From: JADKAV01 sp963732355
GTDB taxonomy: Bacteria > Actinomycetota > Actinomycetes > S36-B12 > UBA10799
Direction: 5' to 3'
DNA: 64,000 nt
Assembly: GCA_963732355.1 (NCBI GenBank)
Contig: CAVSZD010000007.1
Location: 744,001 to 808,000 of the forward strand
Under the pieces are notes generated by a model that saw nothing but the letters and a program-made list of their open reading frames with translations, was not told the DNA's origin and made no database searches. Positions 47,293 to 55,960 of the stretch are shown here, piece after piece (within the stretch, counting starts at the first letter, position 1; every line of letters begins with the position of its first letter). The position numbers and the translations under genes were made by a program.

Positions 47293-47727
47293 ATGGAGAT
47301 GATCGAGATGGCTGTTTTTGGTTTGACTGCTGAGCAGAAGCGCGAGCATGTGCTGGCCTATTTGGAGACGCCGTTTGGGGTCAAGGGCCGGTATTTGGAC
47401 GAGTATGGGATCAGCCGGTATCAGATCCGGCGGTGGCGTTCGCAGGTGTATGCCGGGACGCTGGAGGTGGGCTTGGTGCCCCGAGGAGGGTTGATGGTCA
47501 ACGATCCGGATGGTAACCGTGAGGTGGTGCGGTTACGCCAGGAGAACGAGCAGTTGCGCGTGCGGCTGCAGGAGCAGGCCAGCGGGTACGAACAGCGGCT
47601 GCAGGAGTTGGGTGCGGCCAAGCAGGCCGAGATCGATGCCGGGCAGAAAACCGTTGATGCCCTGGGAAAAGCTATCGCGCTCTTGCACGCCAGCAGCGAG
47701 AGCGCGGACAGTACAACCGGGCGTTGA
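47293..47727 (+). CDS. IS transposase OrfA
   Basis: A 144-aa protein. The first 60 residues hold a helix-turn-helix (ISRYQIRRWRSQVYAG), and the rest is a coiled coil with heptad-like leucines (VVRLRQENEQLRVRLQEQAS) for oligomerisation. This is the DNA-end-binding half of IS3-type transposases. Its TGA stop overlaps the TTG start of OrfB (TTGA at 47724-47727), allowing coupling or frameshift fusion. ATGs at 47299 and 47311 are alternative starts. Confidence 0.88.
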   Translation: MEMIEMAVFGLTAEQKREHVLAYLETPFGVKGRYLDEYGISRYQIRRWRSQVYAGTLEVGLVPRGGLMVNDPDGNREVVRLRQENEQLRVRLQEQASGYEQRLQELGAAKQAEIDAGQKTVDALGKAIALLHASSESADSTTGR

Positions 47728-48785
47728 CCGACGGGCAGGGCGCAGCACTGGCCAGCTTCTACGACCTTGAGGAACAACTGGTCGCCGAGTTGGGTGCGGC
47801 CGGCTGGTCACAGACCAAGGCCCTGAAGATGATCGGGCTGTCCAGTGCGACCTGGTATTACCGCCACCACCCGCGGGCGAAGGCCACCGACCCGACCCCG
47901 CATACCGCGCGCACTGGATGCACGTGGCTGACCGACCAGGAAACTCTGCTGATCATCAGCGAGTTGATGGCCGCGTTCGAGGCCAAGAAGTCGGTATTCC
48001 AGGCCTACTACGAGGCGTTGGACGCCGCCCGGCCGGTGGCTTCACTGTCGTCGTGGCACCGGCTGGCGGCCAAGTACCTGGATCCGCTGCGCCCGGTGCG
48101 CCCCCGGCGTAACCGGCGCAGTTCGGCGATGCCGCAGTGGGACGCCGACGCACCGATGCAGGTGTGGTCCTGGGACATCACGATCCTGCCCGGGCCTTAC
48201 CGCGGCCAGAACTACCACTTCTACGTGGTCCTGGACGTGTTCTCCCGCAAGATCGTCGGCTGGCGGGTCGAGGACCACGAACGCGACGAACTAGCCAAAG
48301 ACATGTTCGAGCGCGCCTTCACCGCCGAGGCCGGACAGCCACACACCGTTCACTCCGACCGGGGCGCGTCGATGAGTTCGCTGAGCCTGGCCGGGCTGTT
48401 CACCCTGCTGGGCATCGACCGCAGCAGAAACCGGCCACGGGTGTCCAACGACAACCCGTTCTCCGAAAGCGCGTTCAAAACCGCCAAACACGGCAGATTC
48501 GACTACCCGCAGTTCTTCTGCGACCTCGACCAGGCGCGCACCTGGGCCACCGCGTTCGTGCACACCTACAACCACGAACACCGCCACAGCAGCCTAGAAG
48601 GCCACAACCCAGCCAGCATCCACGACGGCAGCTGGGTGCAGATCCACCAACACCGCCAAGCCGTCCTCGACCAGCTCTACACCGAAAACCCCCGCCGCTA
48701 CCCCCGCCGCCCGACCCTGAAGACACCCATGGCCCACACCACCCTCAACCAACCAAAGAAACCCGACCGACTCCAAACAGGTTGA
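47724..48785 (+). CDS. IS transposase OrfB, DDE integrase
   Basis: A 353-aa rve-type catalytic subunit: Asp151 in WSWDITIL, Asp212 in HSDRGASM, and Glu248 in DNPFSESAFK, with 35 residues between the second Asp and Glu as in IS3-family enzymes. The C-terminal YNHEHRHSSLEGHNPASIH block is typical. Start is TTG overlapping the OrfA stop; it may be produced mainly as an OrfAB fusion. The gene looks intact, so the element may still be mobile. Confidence 0.9.
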   Translation: MTDGQGAALASFYDLEEQLVAELGAAGWSQTKALKMIGLSSATWYYRHHPRAKATDPTPHTARTGCTWLTDQETLLIISELMAAFEAKKSVFQAYYEALDAARPVASLSSWHRLAAKYLDPLRPVRPRRNRRSSAMPQWDADAPMQVWSWDITILPGPYRGQNYHFYVVLDVFSRKIVGWRVEDHERDELAKDMFERAFTAEAGQPHTVHSDRGASMSSLSLAGLFTLLGIDRSRNRPRVSNDNPFSESAFKTAKHGRFDYPQFFCDLDQARTWATAFVHTYNHEHRHSSLEGHNPASIHDGSWVQIHQHRQAVLDQLYTENPRRYPRRPTLKTPMAHTTLNQPKKPDRLQTG

Positions 48786-48793
48786 CAGGTTCC

Positions 48794-48806
48794 GCTATAG
48801 GGGCGG
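48794..48806. other. right attachment core (attR candidate)
   Basis: GCTATAGGGGCGG is identical to the core at the 5' end of tRNA-Lys. What follows (TAGACT on the minus strand 14 nt before the core) fits a native tRNA promoter displaced by the island. Confidence 0.65.
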
Positions 48807-48945
48807 TGGTGTCCCTTGAGTCTACGGGAGTCGGTTGGCCGGTCCGGTGAGCGGCGCTGCCCAACCGTGCCTCAAGCGCCCTGGTTAGAGGTTGTGCTGT
48901 TGGTTAGCGAATCCACGCGTTGAAACGCTAACCAACAGCACAACC
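48797..48945. repeat. 149-bp direct repeat, right copy
   Basis: Partner of 47104-47252, with one mismatch. In this copy the sequence continues unbroken into the end of the 68-bp palindrome and then chromosomal sequence, so this is the more likely original. Confidence 0.92.
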
Positions 48946-48951
48946 TCTAAC
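48884..48951. repeat. 68-bp palindromic repeat, copy 4 of 4
   Basis: Complete arms (GTTAGAGGTTGTGC to CAACCTCTAAC) with loop end TTGAAA as in copy 3. It lies 46 nt upstream of the glyoxalase-like gene. Confidence 0.92.
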
Positions 48952-48996
48952 CAACGCATCCGGCGGGCCCAGACCACAACCGGGTACCGTGCCACC

Positions 48997-49347
48997 GTGC
49001 AGATCATCGACATCGTCACCGTGTTCGACGCCGCCGACATCGAGACCGAAAGCGCCTTCTGGACGGCCCTGACCGAGGGGACCGTCGACAAGGTCGACGA
49101 CTGGCACAGCATCCGCACAGCCACTGGGCGACGCCTTGCCGTGCAACTCGCCCCCGGCCACACCCCGCCCGAGTGGCCCGACGGCAATCCCCAGCAGATG
49201 CACGTCGACCTCTGGATCGAGGACATCGAGGCCTCAGAACAAGCGGTCCTGGCGCTCGGCGCGCGGCTACTCAAGGCCGTGGACGAGGAGCAGTTCCGCG
49301 TCTACGCCGACCCAGCAGGGCACCCGTTCTGCCTCTGCTGGCACTGA
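48997..49347 (+). CDS. glyoxalase/VOC-fold protein
   Basis: A 116-aa protein with the beta-alpha-beta repeats of the vicinal-oxygen-chelate fold: VTVFDAADIETESAFW, MHVDLWIEDIEASEQAVLAL, and the terminal YADPAGHPFCLCW, which is the typical end of VOC proteins of the PF18029 type. Metal-binding positions are not obvious apart from His in QQMHVDLW. Substrate unknown. The GTG at 48997 gives a compact single VOC domain; longer frames run through the palindrome. Confidence 0.85.
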   Translation: MQIIDIVTVFDAADIETESAFWTALTEGTVDKVDDWHSIRTATGRRLAVQLAPGHTPPEWPDGNPQQMHVDLWIEDIEASEQAVLALGARLLKAVDEEQFRVYADPAGHPFCLCWH

Positions 49348-49359
49348 ACCGCCACAACC

Positions 49360-50394
49360 TCAGCGGGGGATCAAAGCCCAGACATCGAGGTCGAGCAGGA
49401 CACCGGGGGTGTACTTCCCGTCCTCCCCGCGCAAGGTCATCGACTCGTCGCGGCCCTTGGTGGCGACCAGCCGCAGCCGCAGCGCACCGACCCCCCGAGC
49501 CGCGGTTTCGGCCTTGTCCAAGACCTCCGACCAGGCATAAACAGTGTCCCCCGCGAAGGCCGGCGACGCGTGTGCTCCGGCGTTGATCGCCGCGATCAGC
49601 TGCGCATTCGCCAGTCCGTTGAAGGACAGCGCACGTGCCATGGAGATGATGTGACCGCCGTAGATCAGCCGTCGGCCGTCGGGTCGGGCTTCGGTGTTGA
49701 AGTGCACCTTGGCAGTGTTCTGCCAGAGGCGCGTGGCAAGCATGTGCTCAGGATCGGTAAGCGTAACGCCATCGACGTGGTCGATCTTCTCGCCCACCGC
49801 GTAGTCGCCGAAGCGGTGCGGCTCGCCGGCCGCCACGGCGTCGTAGTCGGAGAAGTCCAGACCAGCCGGCACGACCAGGTCGGCCGGGTCCACCACTTTG
49901 GCCAGATCGGGAAGGACCGTCTCCGGCGCCGGTGCATCGACGTCGCGCTTGTGAACCATGACCCAACGCGCCCACTCGATCGCGACCTCGCCGCGCTGGT
50001 TGGTCGCAACCGACCGCACGTACACGACACCGCTCTTGCCATTGGAGTTCTGTTTGAGCCCGATCACAGTAGAGCGGGTGCGCAGGGTGTCACCGGGCAC
50101 GACGGCACGGTGGAAGCGGCCCTCGGCGTACCCGAGGTTGGCGACCGCGTTCAGCGAGATGTCCGGAACGGTTTTGCCGAAGGCGATGTGGAAGCCGATG
50201 AGCTCTTCGACGGGGTGCGGTTCGAGTCCCACCGACGCAGCGAAGGCCGCTGACGACGGAATCGAGAAGCGGGTCGGATACAGGGCGCCGTAGACCGCCC
50301 GATCGCCTTCGGTCACAGTGCGCGGAGTCGCGTGCTCGATGACCTGGCCGATGGTGAAGTCCTCGAAGAAGTTGCCGGGGTTCGTCTTGCTCAT
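49360..50394 (-). CDS. mch: MaoC-family hydratase, probable mesaconyl-CoA hydratase
   Basis: A 344-aa protein of two hotdog (MaoC) domains. The start (NPGNFFEDFTIGQVIEHATP), the block FGKTVPDISLNAVANLGYA and the second-domain block YGGHIISMARALSFNGLANA match what I know of mesaconyl-CoA hydratase, which hydrates mesaconyl-CoA to beta-methylmalyl-CoA in the ethylmalonyl-CoA pathway for acetate assimilation. Other members of the family act on different enoyl-CoAs, so the substrate is not certain. It converges on the VOC gene and is divergent from the GMC oxidoreductase. Confidence 0.8.
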   Translation of the reverse strand: MSKTNPGNFFEDFTIGQVIEHATPRTVTEGDRAVYGALYPTRFSIPSSAAFAASVGLEPHPVEELIGFHIAFGKTVPDISLNAVANLGYAEGRFHRAVVPGDTLRTRSTVIGLKQNSNGKSGVVYVRSVATNQRGEVAIEWARWVMVHKRDVDAPAPETVLPDLAKVVDPADLVVPAGLDFSDYDAVAAGEPHRFGDYAVGEKIDHVDGVTLTDPEHMLATRLWQNTAKVHFNTEARPDGRRLIYGGHIISMARALSFNGLANAQLIAAINAGAHASPAFAGDTVYAWSEVLDKAETAARGVGALRLRLVATKGRDESMTLRGEDGKYTPGVLLDLDVWALIPR

Positions 50395-50454
50395 AAGCCG
50401 AAACTATCGCCCGCCTTTGGGGCTTCAATCGGCCCCCGGGGCAATCGACTGCAG

Positions 50455-50501
50455 AAGGTTGAACCGATTGGCGCTCCAAACGTGCCGATCGGTTCAACCT
50501 T
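50455..50501. repeat. 47-bp palindromic repeat, copy 2 of 2
   Basis: Arms begin AAGGTTGAACCGATTGGC and end with the complement GATCGGTTCAACCTT. Compared with the first copy, a G-C pair is replaced by C-G in both arms at the same place, so pairing is conserved. It lies between divergent starts at 50394 and 50567. Confidence 0.9.
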
Positions 50502-50538
50502 CGCCGCGATCAGGGACTTGGCGGCATGATAGGCTCTA

Positions 50539-50550
50539 TAGCGAACGCTA
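50539..50550. promoter_or_regulatory. palindrome TAGCGAACGCTA, possible TetR operator
   Basis: A perfect 5-2-5 inverted repeat 16 nt upstream of the GTG of the GMC gene, overlapping TATAGC that could be its -10. A TetR gene follows the GMC gene, making autoregulation through this site plausible. Confidence 0.5.
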
Positions 50551-50566
50551 CATAAAGGGAGATTCG

Positions 50567-52138
50567 GTGAAGGAATACGACTACGTCATCGTCGGCGCAG
50601 GATCAGCCGGGTGTGTGCTGGCCGGCCGCTTGTCGGAGCAGCCGGACGTCACTGTCGGCCTCGTGGAGGCAGGCGGGTCCAACCGTTCCCTGGGCGTGCG
50701 GATCCCGGCGGCGTTCCCCAAACTCTTCCTGACCGATCGGGACTGGCAGTACTACTCGGACCCGGAGCCGGGCCTCAACGGCCGCGAGATCTTCATGCCC
50801 CGCGGAAAGATGATCGGCGGTTCGTCCTCGATGAACGCGATGCTCTTCGTGCGTGGCAACGCGGAGGACTTTGACGGATGGGCGAAAGCCGGCGCGACCG
50901 GTTGGTCCTATGACGAGGTGCTTCCCTACTTCAAGCGGATGGAGACGTTCGCCCGCGGCGGCAACGAGTACCGCGGAGCCGACGGGCCGCTGTTCGTCAA
51001 CGACCACCGCAGCCGCACTGGCATCACCGAACTCATGGTGCAGGCGGCCCAACAGGCGGGCCTGCGTTTCAACCCCGACTACAACGGCGCACGCCAAGAG
51101 GGCGTGAGCTATCTGCAGGTCAACCAGAAGGGCGGCAACCGCTGGTCGGCCGCCGAGGCCTGGTTGCGCCCTGCGCTGTCACGCGACAACCTGTCGGTCC
51201 ACCCGGACAACCACGTGCAACGGGTGGAGATCGTGGACGGCCGCGCGGTGGGCGTCTGGGTCGTTGGGCCCAAAGGACCGGAACTCATCCGTGCCCGGCG
51301 CGAGGTCATCCTCAGTGCCGGCGCAATTGGAACGCCGCAACTACTCATGCTGTCGGGCATCGGGCCGGCCGATGACCTCCGAGAGTTGGACATCGACGTG
51401 GTCGTGGACAACCCACACGTCGGCGACCACTACCAGGATCACCCGTTCTTCGTGCTCAATTGGGAAACCTCCGCGAAGGGCACGCTGGCCGAGGCTGAGA
51501 GCGTCAAGCAGTTGCTGAACTACGCGGTGATGGGCAAGGGTCTGCTGACGTCGACCGTCGCGGAAGGCACCGCATTCCTTAGGACCAACTCCCAGTTGCC
51601 CGCGCCTGACTTGCAACTGCACTTCGGGGCCGCCTACTTCCACAACCACGGCTTCGACACCCATCCGAACCCCGCTTTCGCAATCGCACCGACACTGGTT
51701 GCGCCCCAAAGCCGGGGCAAGATGCGCCTGCGTAGCGCCAATTCCGACGAGCACCCGAGCATCGTCGGGAACCACTTGACTGAGAAGGCCGATGTCGATG
51801 CCATGGTCGCCGGCGTTGAGTTGGCGCGCGAGATCGCAGCGCAGTCGTCTCTGGCTGCGGTGCGTGGCATCGAGATCCATCCCGGCCCGCAGGCTTCGGA
51901 CCGAGCCAGCATCGTGCACGCATTGCGATCGGAGACCGAACTGATCTATCACCCGACCAGCACCGCCCGGATGGGTGTCGAGAGCGATTCGGTCGTCAGT
52001 CCGGAACTGCGCGTCCATGGCGTGACCAGCCTTCGCGTGGTCGACGCGTCGGTGTTCCCCACCATCCCGCGGGGCAACACGAACGCCGCCACCTACATGG
52101 TGGCCGAGAAGGCTTCGGACCTGATTGCAGGCCGTTGA
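50567..52138 (+). CDS. GMC-family oxidoreductase (choline dehydrogenase-like)
   Basis: A 523-aa flavoprotein: FAD-binding GAGSAGC at the N-terminus (YVIVGAGSAGCVLAG), GMC signatures PRGKMIGGSSSMNAM and SAGAIGTPQLLMLSGIG, and the active-site His in YHPTSTARMG. Family members oxidise alcohols such as choline, aliphatic or aromatic alcohols; the substrate is not determined. The GTG at 50567 is preceded by AAAGGGAG. The TetR gene starts 26 nt after its stop. Confidence 0.94.
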   Translation: MKEYDYVIVGAGSAGCVLAGRLSEQPDVTVGLVEAGGSNRSLGVRIPAAFPKLFLTDRDWQYYSDPEPGLNGREIFMPRGKMIGGSSSMNAMLFVRGNAEDFDGWAKAGATGWSYDEVLPYFKRMETFARGGNEYRGADGPLFVNDHRSRTGITELMVQAAQQAGLRFNPDYNGARQEGVSYLQVNQKGGNRWSAAEAWLRPALSRDNLSVHPDNHVQRVEIVDGRAVGVWVVGPKGPELIRARREVILSAGAIGTPQLLMLSGIGPADDLRELDIDVVVDNPHVGDHYQDHPFFVLNWETSAKGTLAEAESVKQLLNYAVMGKGLLTSTVAEGTAFLRTNSQLPAPDLQLHFGAAYFHNHGFDTHPNPAFAIAPTLVAPQSRGKMRLRSANSDEHPSIVGNHLTEKADVDAMVAGVELAREIAAQSSLAAVRGIEIHPGPQASDRASIVHALRSETELIYHPTSTARMGVESDSVVSPELRVHGVTSLRVVDASVFPTIPRGNTNAATYMVAEKASDLIAGR

Positions 52139-52164
52139 CCGGCGTACTGCAGGAGGATGGGCGT

Positions 52165-52746
52165 GTGACTGGATCCTCGACACCGACCCAAGCTCCCGCC
52201 TCCGAACGCATCCTTGAGGCGGTGATCGACGGACTCCAGGAGCTGGACCCGAATGCCCTGACCATCCAGCAGGTGTGCACCCGCGCCGGCGTGAAGGCGC
52301 CGACCGTTTACTACCACTTCGGCAATAAGGACGGGCTCATCGAGGCGGCGATCGACTCGTTGACAGCGCGTTGGATAGCGCAACTGGATGCGATCGTGGA
52401 TCGAAGCGGAACTCTGGACCAAACCATGGCCCAGACGCTCTCCGGGTGGAAGTTGATGATCACCTCCGAGGAGCGGCCCTTCGCGGTCTTCGTCTGGGTC
52501 GCCATGTGGTCGCCGGAATCCCGGGTCGCCCTGCTGCGCGCCCGCGAGCACGCACAGGCTTTGATCCTGGAGGCCCTGGTCCAGCATCTGGGCCCGATCC
52601 CGGACGCGGAGCAGTTGGCAGGCATGCTGCTGGACGGTCTGATCGGTGCGGCCGTCGAGTATCAACTGGACGGAGATCAGGAGGCACTCGACCGCAGGTT
52701 GGCCACGCTGCTCAGCGTCATACCTCGGATGACGAGTTCGTTGTGA
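52165..52746 (+). CDS. TetR-family regulator
   Basis: A 193-aa regulator with the N-terminal helix-turn-helix (LTIQQVCTRAGVKAPTVYYHF, the recognition helix ending YYHFGNKDGL) and a helical ligand-binding domain. AGGAGG precedes the GTG. It is probably cotranscribed with the GMC oxidoreductase upstream; the palindrome at 50539 is its likely operator. The effector may be an alcohol or aldehyde related to the oxidase substrate. Confidence 0.93.
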   Translation: MTGSSTPTQAPASERILEAVIDGLQELDPNALTIQQVCTRAGVKAPTVYYHFGNKDGLIEAAIDSLTARWIAQLDAIVDRSGTLDQTMAQTLSGWKLMITSEERPFAVFVWVAMWSPESRVALLRAREHAQALILEALVQHLGPIPDAEQLAGMLLDGLIGAAVEYQLDGDQEALDRRLATLLSVIPRMTSSL

Positions 52747-52929
52747 CCGACCTACCCAACCTGAACCGCCTAACACGAATCGAACGCTGAACGTGGTTCA
52801 TACTGCGCTAGTGCTGGACACGGCGTCGGGAGCACGATTCAAGTCCCTGGCGGCCCTTGCCGCAGTCCGTGACCACGACCGTAACGATGACCCGCTCACC
52901 ACGGGGCCCGACCAAGGGAGAACCAAACG

Positions 52930-54387
52930 ATGAATGTCCCAGTAGCGTCCGGCGATCTCACGTGGCTGCTCATGGACCGGCCCAATGCCCTGATGTACGT
53001 CAACGGGGTGTTGCAGTTGGCCCACACCCCCGACTGGGACGACGTCGAACAGGTCCTCCAGGAGCGGCTCATCGAGCGCTTCCCCGTGTTCAGCCGGCGC
53101 GCGGCCAAGGTTGATGGCGAATGGGTCTGGCAGGACGATCCGGACTTCTCGCTTAAGCGTCACATCCGCAAGGTGACCCTTCCCGAGCCGGGCACGGACC
53201 AGCAGGCGCAGGAGTACATCTCAACCCGGGCCAGCCAGCCCTTCGACTCCTCGATGCCGTTGTGGGAGATGGACTTCATCGAGGGCATTGAGTCGTCCGA
53301 CAAAGCCATGGTGCTTGCACGGTTCCACCACGGAATCGCGGACGGGGTGCGGCTCGTGCAGGTGCTGCTCAGCCTGTTGGACCCGCTGTCCGAGGACGCG
53401 GCACCGGCTGCAGTGGGCCGTTCCGGCAAGCGCACAGGACCGGCCGACGTCGCCAAGAACGCCGCCCGCACCGTCGTCAATTCAGCCACGGATGTCGTCA
53501 GCGGGATCGGCTCGGCGATCGTCAGCGCCCCAGGTTGGGTGGCAGGACGACGGCCGTCGCTGTCGCAGGGCTGGGTCCATTTGCGTGAGCCGAGCAGGAT
53601 CGTGGATGCCGCGTCCAAGGTCTCGTCCGAGGACAACATGCTGGTCAACAGCTGGCGTTCGGTCGGTCGATTGACACTGTCCGGCAAGTCGGTCAACACC
53701 GTGTGGAGCGGCACCGCGGGCGTTGAGAAGCAGGTGTCCTGGGTCTCCGGGCTGCAGTTGACCCGGGTACGTGACATCGGTAAGGCCAACACCGTCACCA
53801 TCAATGACGTCATGCTCAGCGCAGTTTCGCTTGGGGTTACGGAGTACCTAAGCCGCCAGGGTGCGTCGCCGGTGGATCAGATCTCCTGGCTCATCCCCAT
53901 CTCGCTCAAACCGATCGACGCTGAGATACCTGAGGACCTCGGCAACCACTTCGCCGTCGTGATGCTGCCGATGCCGCTCGGTATCCGAGAACCGAAGAAG
54001 CTTCTGCGCGAGATGCACACGCGCATGAACCGGATCAAGAACAGCGCCGAACCCATGATCCTTTACGGTGTGCAGCGCGTGGTGGCTGAGACACCTCCGG
54101 CTGTGTCCGTGAGACTCACCAACTTCGTGGCCAACAAGACGGCTGGCATCATCACGAACGTGCCCGGGCCCCGGGCTCCGATGGCGCTGGCCGGCGCTGA
54201 GGTCACCGGCATCATGGGTTGGGTGCCGACCTCCGGTGACCAACCGCTGGGGATCTGCATATTCAGTTACAACGGCGAGGTCAACATCGGAATTCTCGCC
54301 GACGCCGGGCTTGTGCCTGACCCCCACCTGCTGGCCGAGCTCATCGAGCAGGCGTTGGACGACCTCGCGGTCACGGTTGAGGGGTAG
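52930..54387 (+). CDS. wax ester synthase/diacylglycerol acyltransferase (WS/DGAT)
   Basis: A 485-aa WS/DGAT with the catalytic HHGIADG (133-139) and family blocks PLWEMDFIEGIE, TINDVMLSAVS and ITNVPGPRAPMAL. Compared with the first WS/DGAT (10231-11604) the N-terminus is longer and the order is otherwise the same. It forms acyl esters for storage. The ATG at 52930 follows AAGGGAG. The location after GMC oxidoreductase and TetR hints at a link to long-chain alcohol handling, which is inference. Confidence 0.93.
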   Translation: MNVPVASGDLTWLLMDRPNALMYVNGVLQLAHTPDWDDVEQVLQERLIERFPVFSRRAAKVDGEWVWQDDPDFSLKRHIRKVTLPEPGTDQQAQEYISTRASQPFDSSMPLWEMDFIEGIESSDKAMVLARFHHGIADGVRLVQVLLSLLDPLSEDAAPAAVGRSGKRTGPADVAKNAARTVVNSATDVVSGIGSAIVSAPGWVAGRRPSLSQGWVHLREPSRIVDAASKVSSEDNMLVNSWRSVGRLTLSGKSVNTVWSGTAGVEKQVSWVSGLQLTRVRDIGKANTVTINDVMLSAVSLGVTEYLSRQGASPVDQISWLIPISLKPIDAEIPEDLGNHFAVVMLPMPLGIREPKKLLREMHTRMNRIKNSAEPMILYGVQRVVAETPPAVSVRLTNFVANKTAGIITNVPGPRAPMALAGAEVTGIMGWVPTSGDQPLGICIFSYNGEVNIGILADAGLVPDPHLLAELIEQALDDLAVTVEG

Positions 54388-54402
54388 GTTCGGCGGAACC
54401 CC

Positions 54403-54642
54403 ACCCCGGCCACGCAAAGCTGGAAACCGGCAACCAAATCGCCGGAAAACAACACCGGCCCAGCCGCACGGTTCAACCGCGACCACCCACGGCCAAGCAA
54501 AGCTGGAAACCGGCAACCAATCGCCGGAAAACAACACCGGCCCAGCCGCACGGTTCAACCGCCCACCCCGGCCAAGCAAAGCTGGAAACCGGCAACCAAC
54601 TCGCCGGAAAACAACACCGGCCCAGCCGCACGGTTCACCGCG
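54403..54642. repeat. array of three 39-nt structured repeats
   Basis: Cores at 54417-54455, 54500-54537 and 54579-54617 (AAGCTGGAAACCGGCAACC ... GCCGGAAAACAACAC) are embedded in 79-83-bp units that are otherwise also nearly identical (GGCCCAGCCGCACGGTTCA). The array lies between two convergent genes, directly after the WS/DGAT stop. Confidence 0.9.
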
Positions 54643-54647
54643 CCCGC

Positions 54648-55484
54648 CTACATCTCCTCGTGACTGTCCGGATCGCCCCCGAAAAGCCGCCCCTGATCCT
54701 CAGCCAGCCCAGAAATCGCTTCCACCTCATCGTCCAGGAGCTCAAAATCGAAGACGTCGAGGTTCTCACGCTGTCGACTGGGCGTCGCGGATTTGGGGAC
54801 CGGCAGTGAGCCCAGTTGGATGTGCCAACGCAGGATCACCTGACCGGCGGTGACACCGAGCCGCTCAGCCGCACCGACCACGACGGGCTCAGTCAGCGGC
54901 GCCCGGGCTTTGCCCATCGGGCTCCAAGCCTGCGTGACAATGCCAAGCCGCTCATGCACCGCGCGCATGTGTGCCTGCGGGAACCGTGGGTGCATTTCGA
55001 TCTGGTTCACAGCCGGCGTAACACCAGTCGCCTCAATGATGCGCTCGAGATGGGCTTGGGTGAAGTTGGAGACGCCGATGGACCTCACCAGACCCTGCTC
55101 CCGCAGATCCACCAGCGCCTGCCAGGCCTGCACGTATTTGTCCACGCTCGGGTTCGGCCAGTGGATCAGGTGCAGGTCGAGGTAGTCGAGACCGAGCCGC
55201 TGCAACGACCCCCGCACCGACGCGACAGCGTCGTCGTAGCCGTGGTCGCGGCCGGGCAGTTTGCTGGTGATCTGGACCTGGTCACGCGGCAGGCCGCTTC
55301 GGCGCAAAGCCTCGCCAACCTCCACCTCGTTCTCGTAGTTGACCGCGGTGTCGATGAGTCGGTAGCCAAGCTCCAAGGCACTGCGCACGGCCTCGATGCC
55401 GGCGTCGCCACGCAGCGGGTAGGTGCCGAAACCGATCGCTGGCAGCGTGTTCCCGTCATTGAGCCTCAAGCGTGGTGTCCCCAT
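54648..55484 (-). CDS. aldo/keto reductase
   Basis: A 278-aa TIM-barrel oxidoreductase of the AKR superfamily. The catalytic Asp-Tyr-Lys-His tetrad is visible in LIDTAVNYENE (Asp, Tyr), ITSKLPGRDHG (Lys) and LIHWPNP (His), and NADPH-binding blocks QAWSPMG and PVPKSATPSRQRENL are present. It reduces aldehydes or ketones with NADPH. The ATG at 55484 gives the expected length; a longer in-frame start was rejected. Confidence 0.93.
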   Translation of the reverse strand: MGTPRLRLNDGNTLPAIGFGTYPLRGDAGIEAVRSALELGYRLIDTAVNYENEVEVGEALRRSGLPRDQVQITSKLPGRDHGYDDAVASVRGSLQRLGLDYLDLHLIHWPNPSVDKYVQAWQALVDLREQGLVRSIGVSNFTQAHLERIIEATGVTPAVNQIEMHPRFPQAHMRAVHERLGIVTQAWSPMGKARAPLTEPVVVGAAERLGVTAGQVILRWHIQLGSLPVPKSATPSRQRENLDVFDFELLDDEVEAISGLAEDQGRLFGGDPDSHEEM

Positions 55485-55516
55485 ATGCTCACCCTCGTCT
55501 GGCAGGGGCCGCGACG

Positions 55517-55960
55517 TCAACCGGCCGCAAGCACCGCGCCGAGTTCCCAGCACGCCTCAAGGTCGGCCTTGGCCGGTTCGCCGCGCACCTCGACGGGCTG
55601 CTGCACCTGCTGCCAACCGAGGCCCGCCGCGACGCCCAGCACCGATCGCACCGCGCCGGTCAAGCCTTCGTTGCCGTGAACGTAGAACCCGAACGCCCGG
55701 CCCTTGGTGGCCGCCCGCGTCGGGTAGTAGATCTGGTCGAAGAAGTGCTTGAGCGCCCCGGACATGTAGCCGATGTTCGCCGGCGTCCCCAGTAGATAAG
55801 CATCCGCGGCGAGCACATCGACAGCGGTTGCCGCCAAGGCTGGCCGAACGACCACCTCAACCCCGTCGATGCCTTCGGCGCGAGTACCTGCCAGGGCTGA
55901 CTCCAGCAACGCCTCAAGCGCCGGCGACACCGTGTGGTGCACCACGAGCAAGCGCCTCAT
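55517..55960 (-). CDS. flavodoxin-like protein of the ars operon
   Basis: A 147-aa flavodoxin/NAD(P)H-oxidoreductase-type domain: VVHHTVSPALEALLESAL at the FMN phosphate loop and YLLGTPANIGYMSGALKHFFDQ, the typical FMN/dimer block. Its start overlaps the arsC stop (ATGA at 55957-55960), so it is the last gene of the arsenic operon. It stands where arsH (an NADPH-FMN reductase for organoarsenicals) is found in related operons, but it lacks ArsH length and motifs, so the equivalence is not proven. Confidence 0.85.
   Translation of the reverse strand: MRRLLVVHHTVSPALEALLESALAGTRAEGIDGVEVVVRPALAATAVDVLAADAYLLGTPANIGYMSGALKHFFDQIYYPTRAATKGRAFGFYVHGNEGLTGAVRSVLGVAAGLGWQQVQQPVEVRGEPAKADLEACWELGAVLAAG

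Larger units (their letters stand above)
47257..48790. mobile_element. IS3-like insertion sequence, about 1.53 kb
   Basis: Short inverted ends ACCTGTCA (47257-47264) and TGACAGGT (48783-48790) enclose two overlapping reading frames typical of an IS with a helix-turn-helix/leucine-zipper protein and a DDE integrase. No target-site duplication is obvious. The left end abuts a 68-bp palindrome copy and the right end abuts the 13-bp attachment core. Confidence 0.75.
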
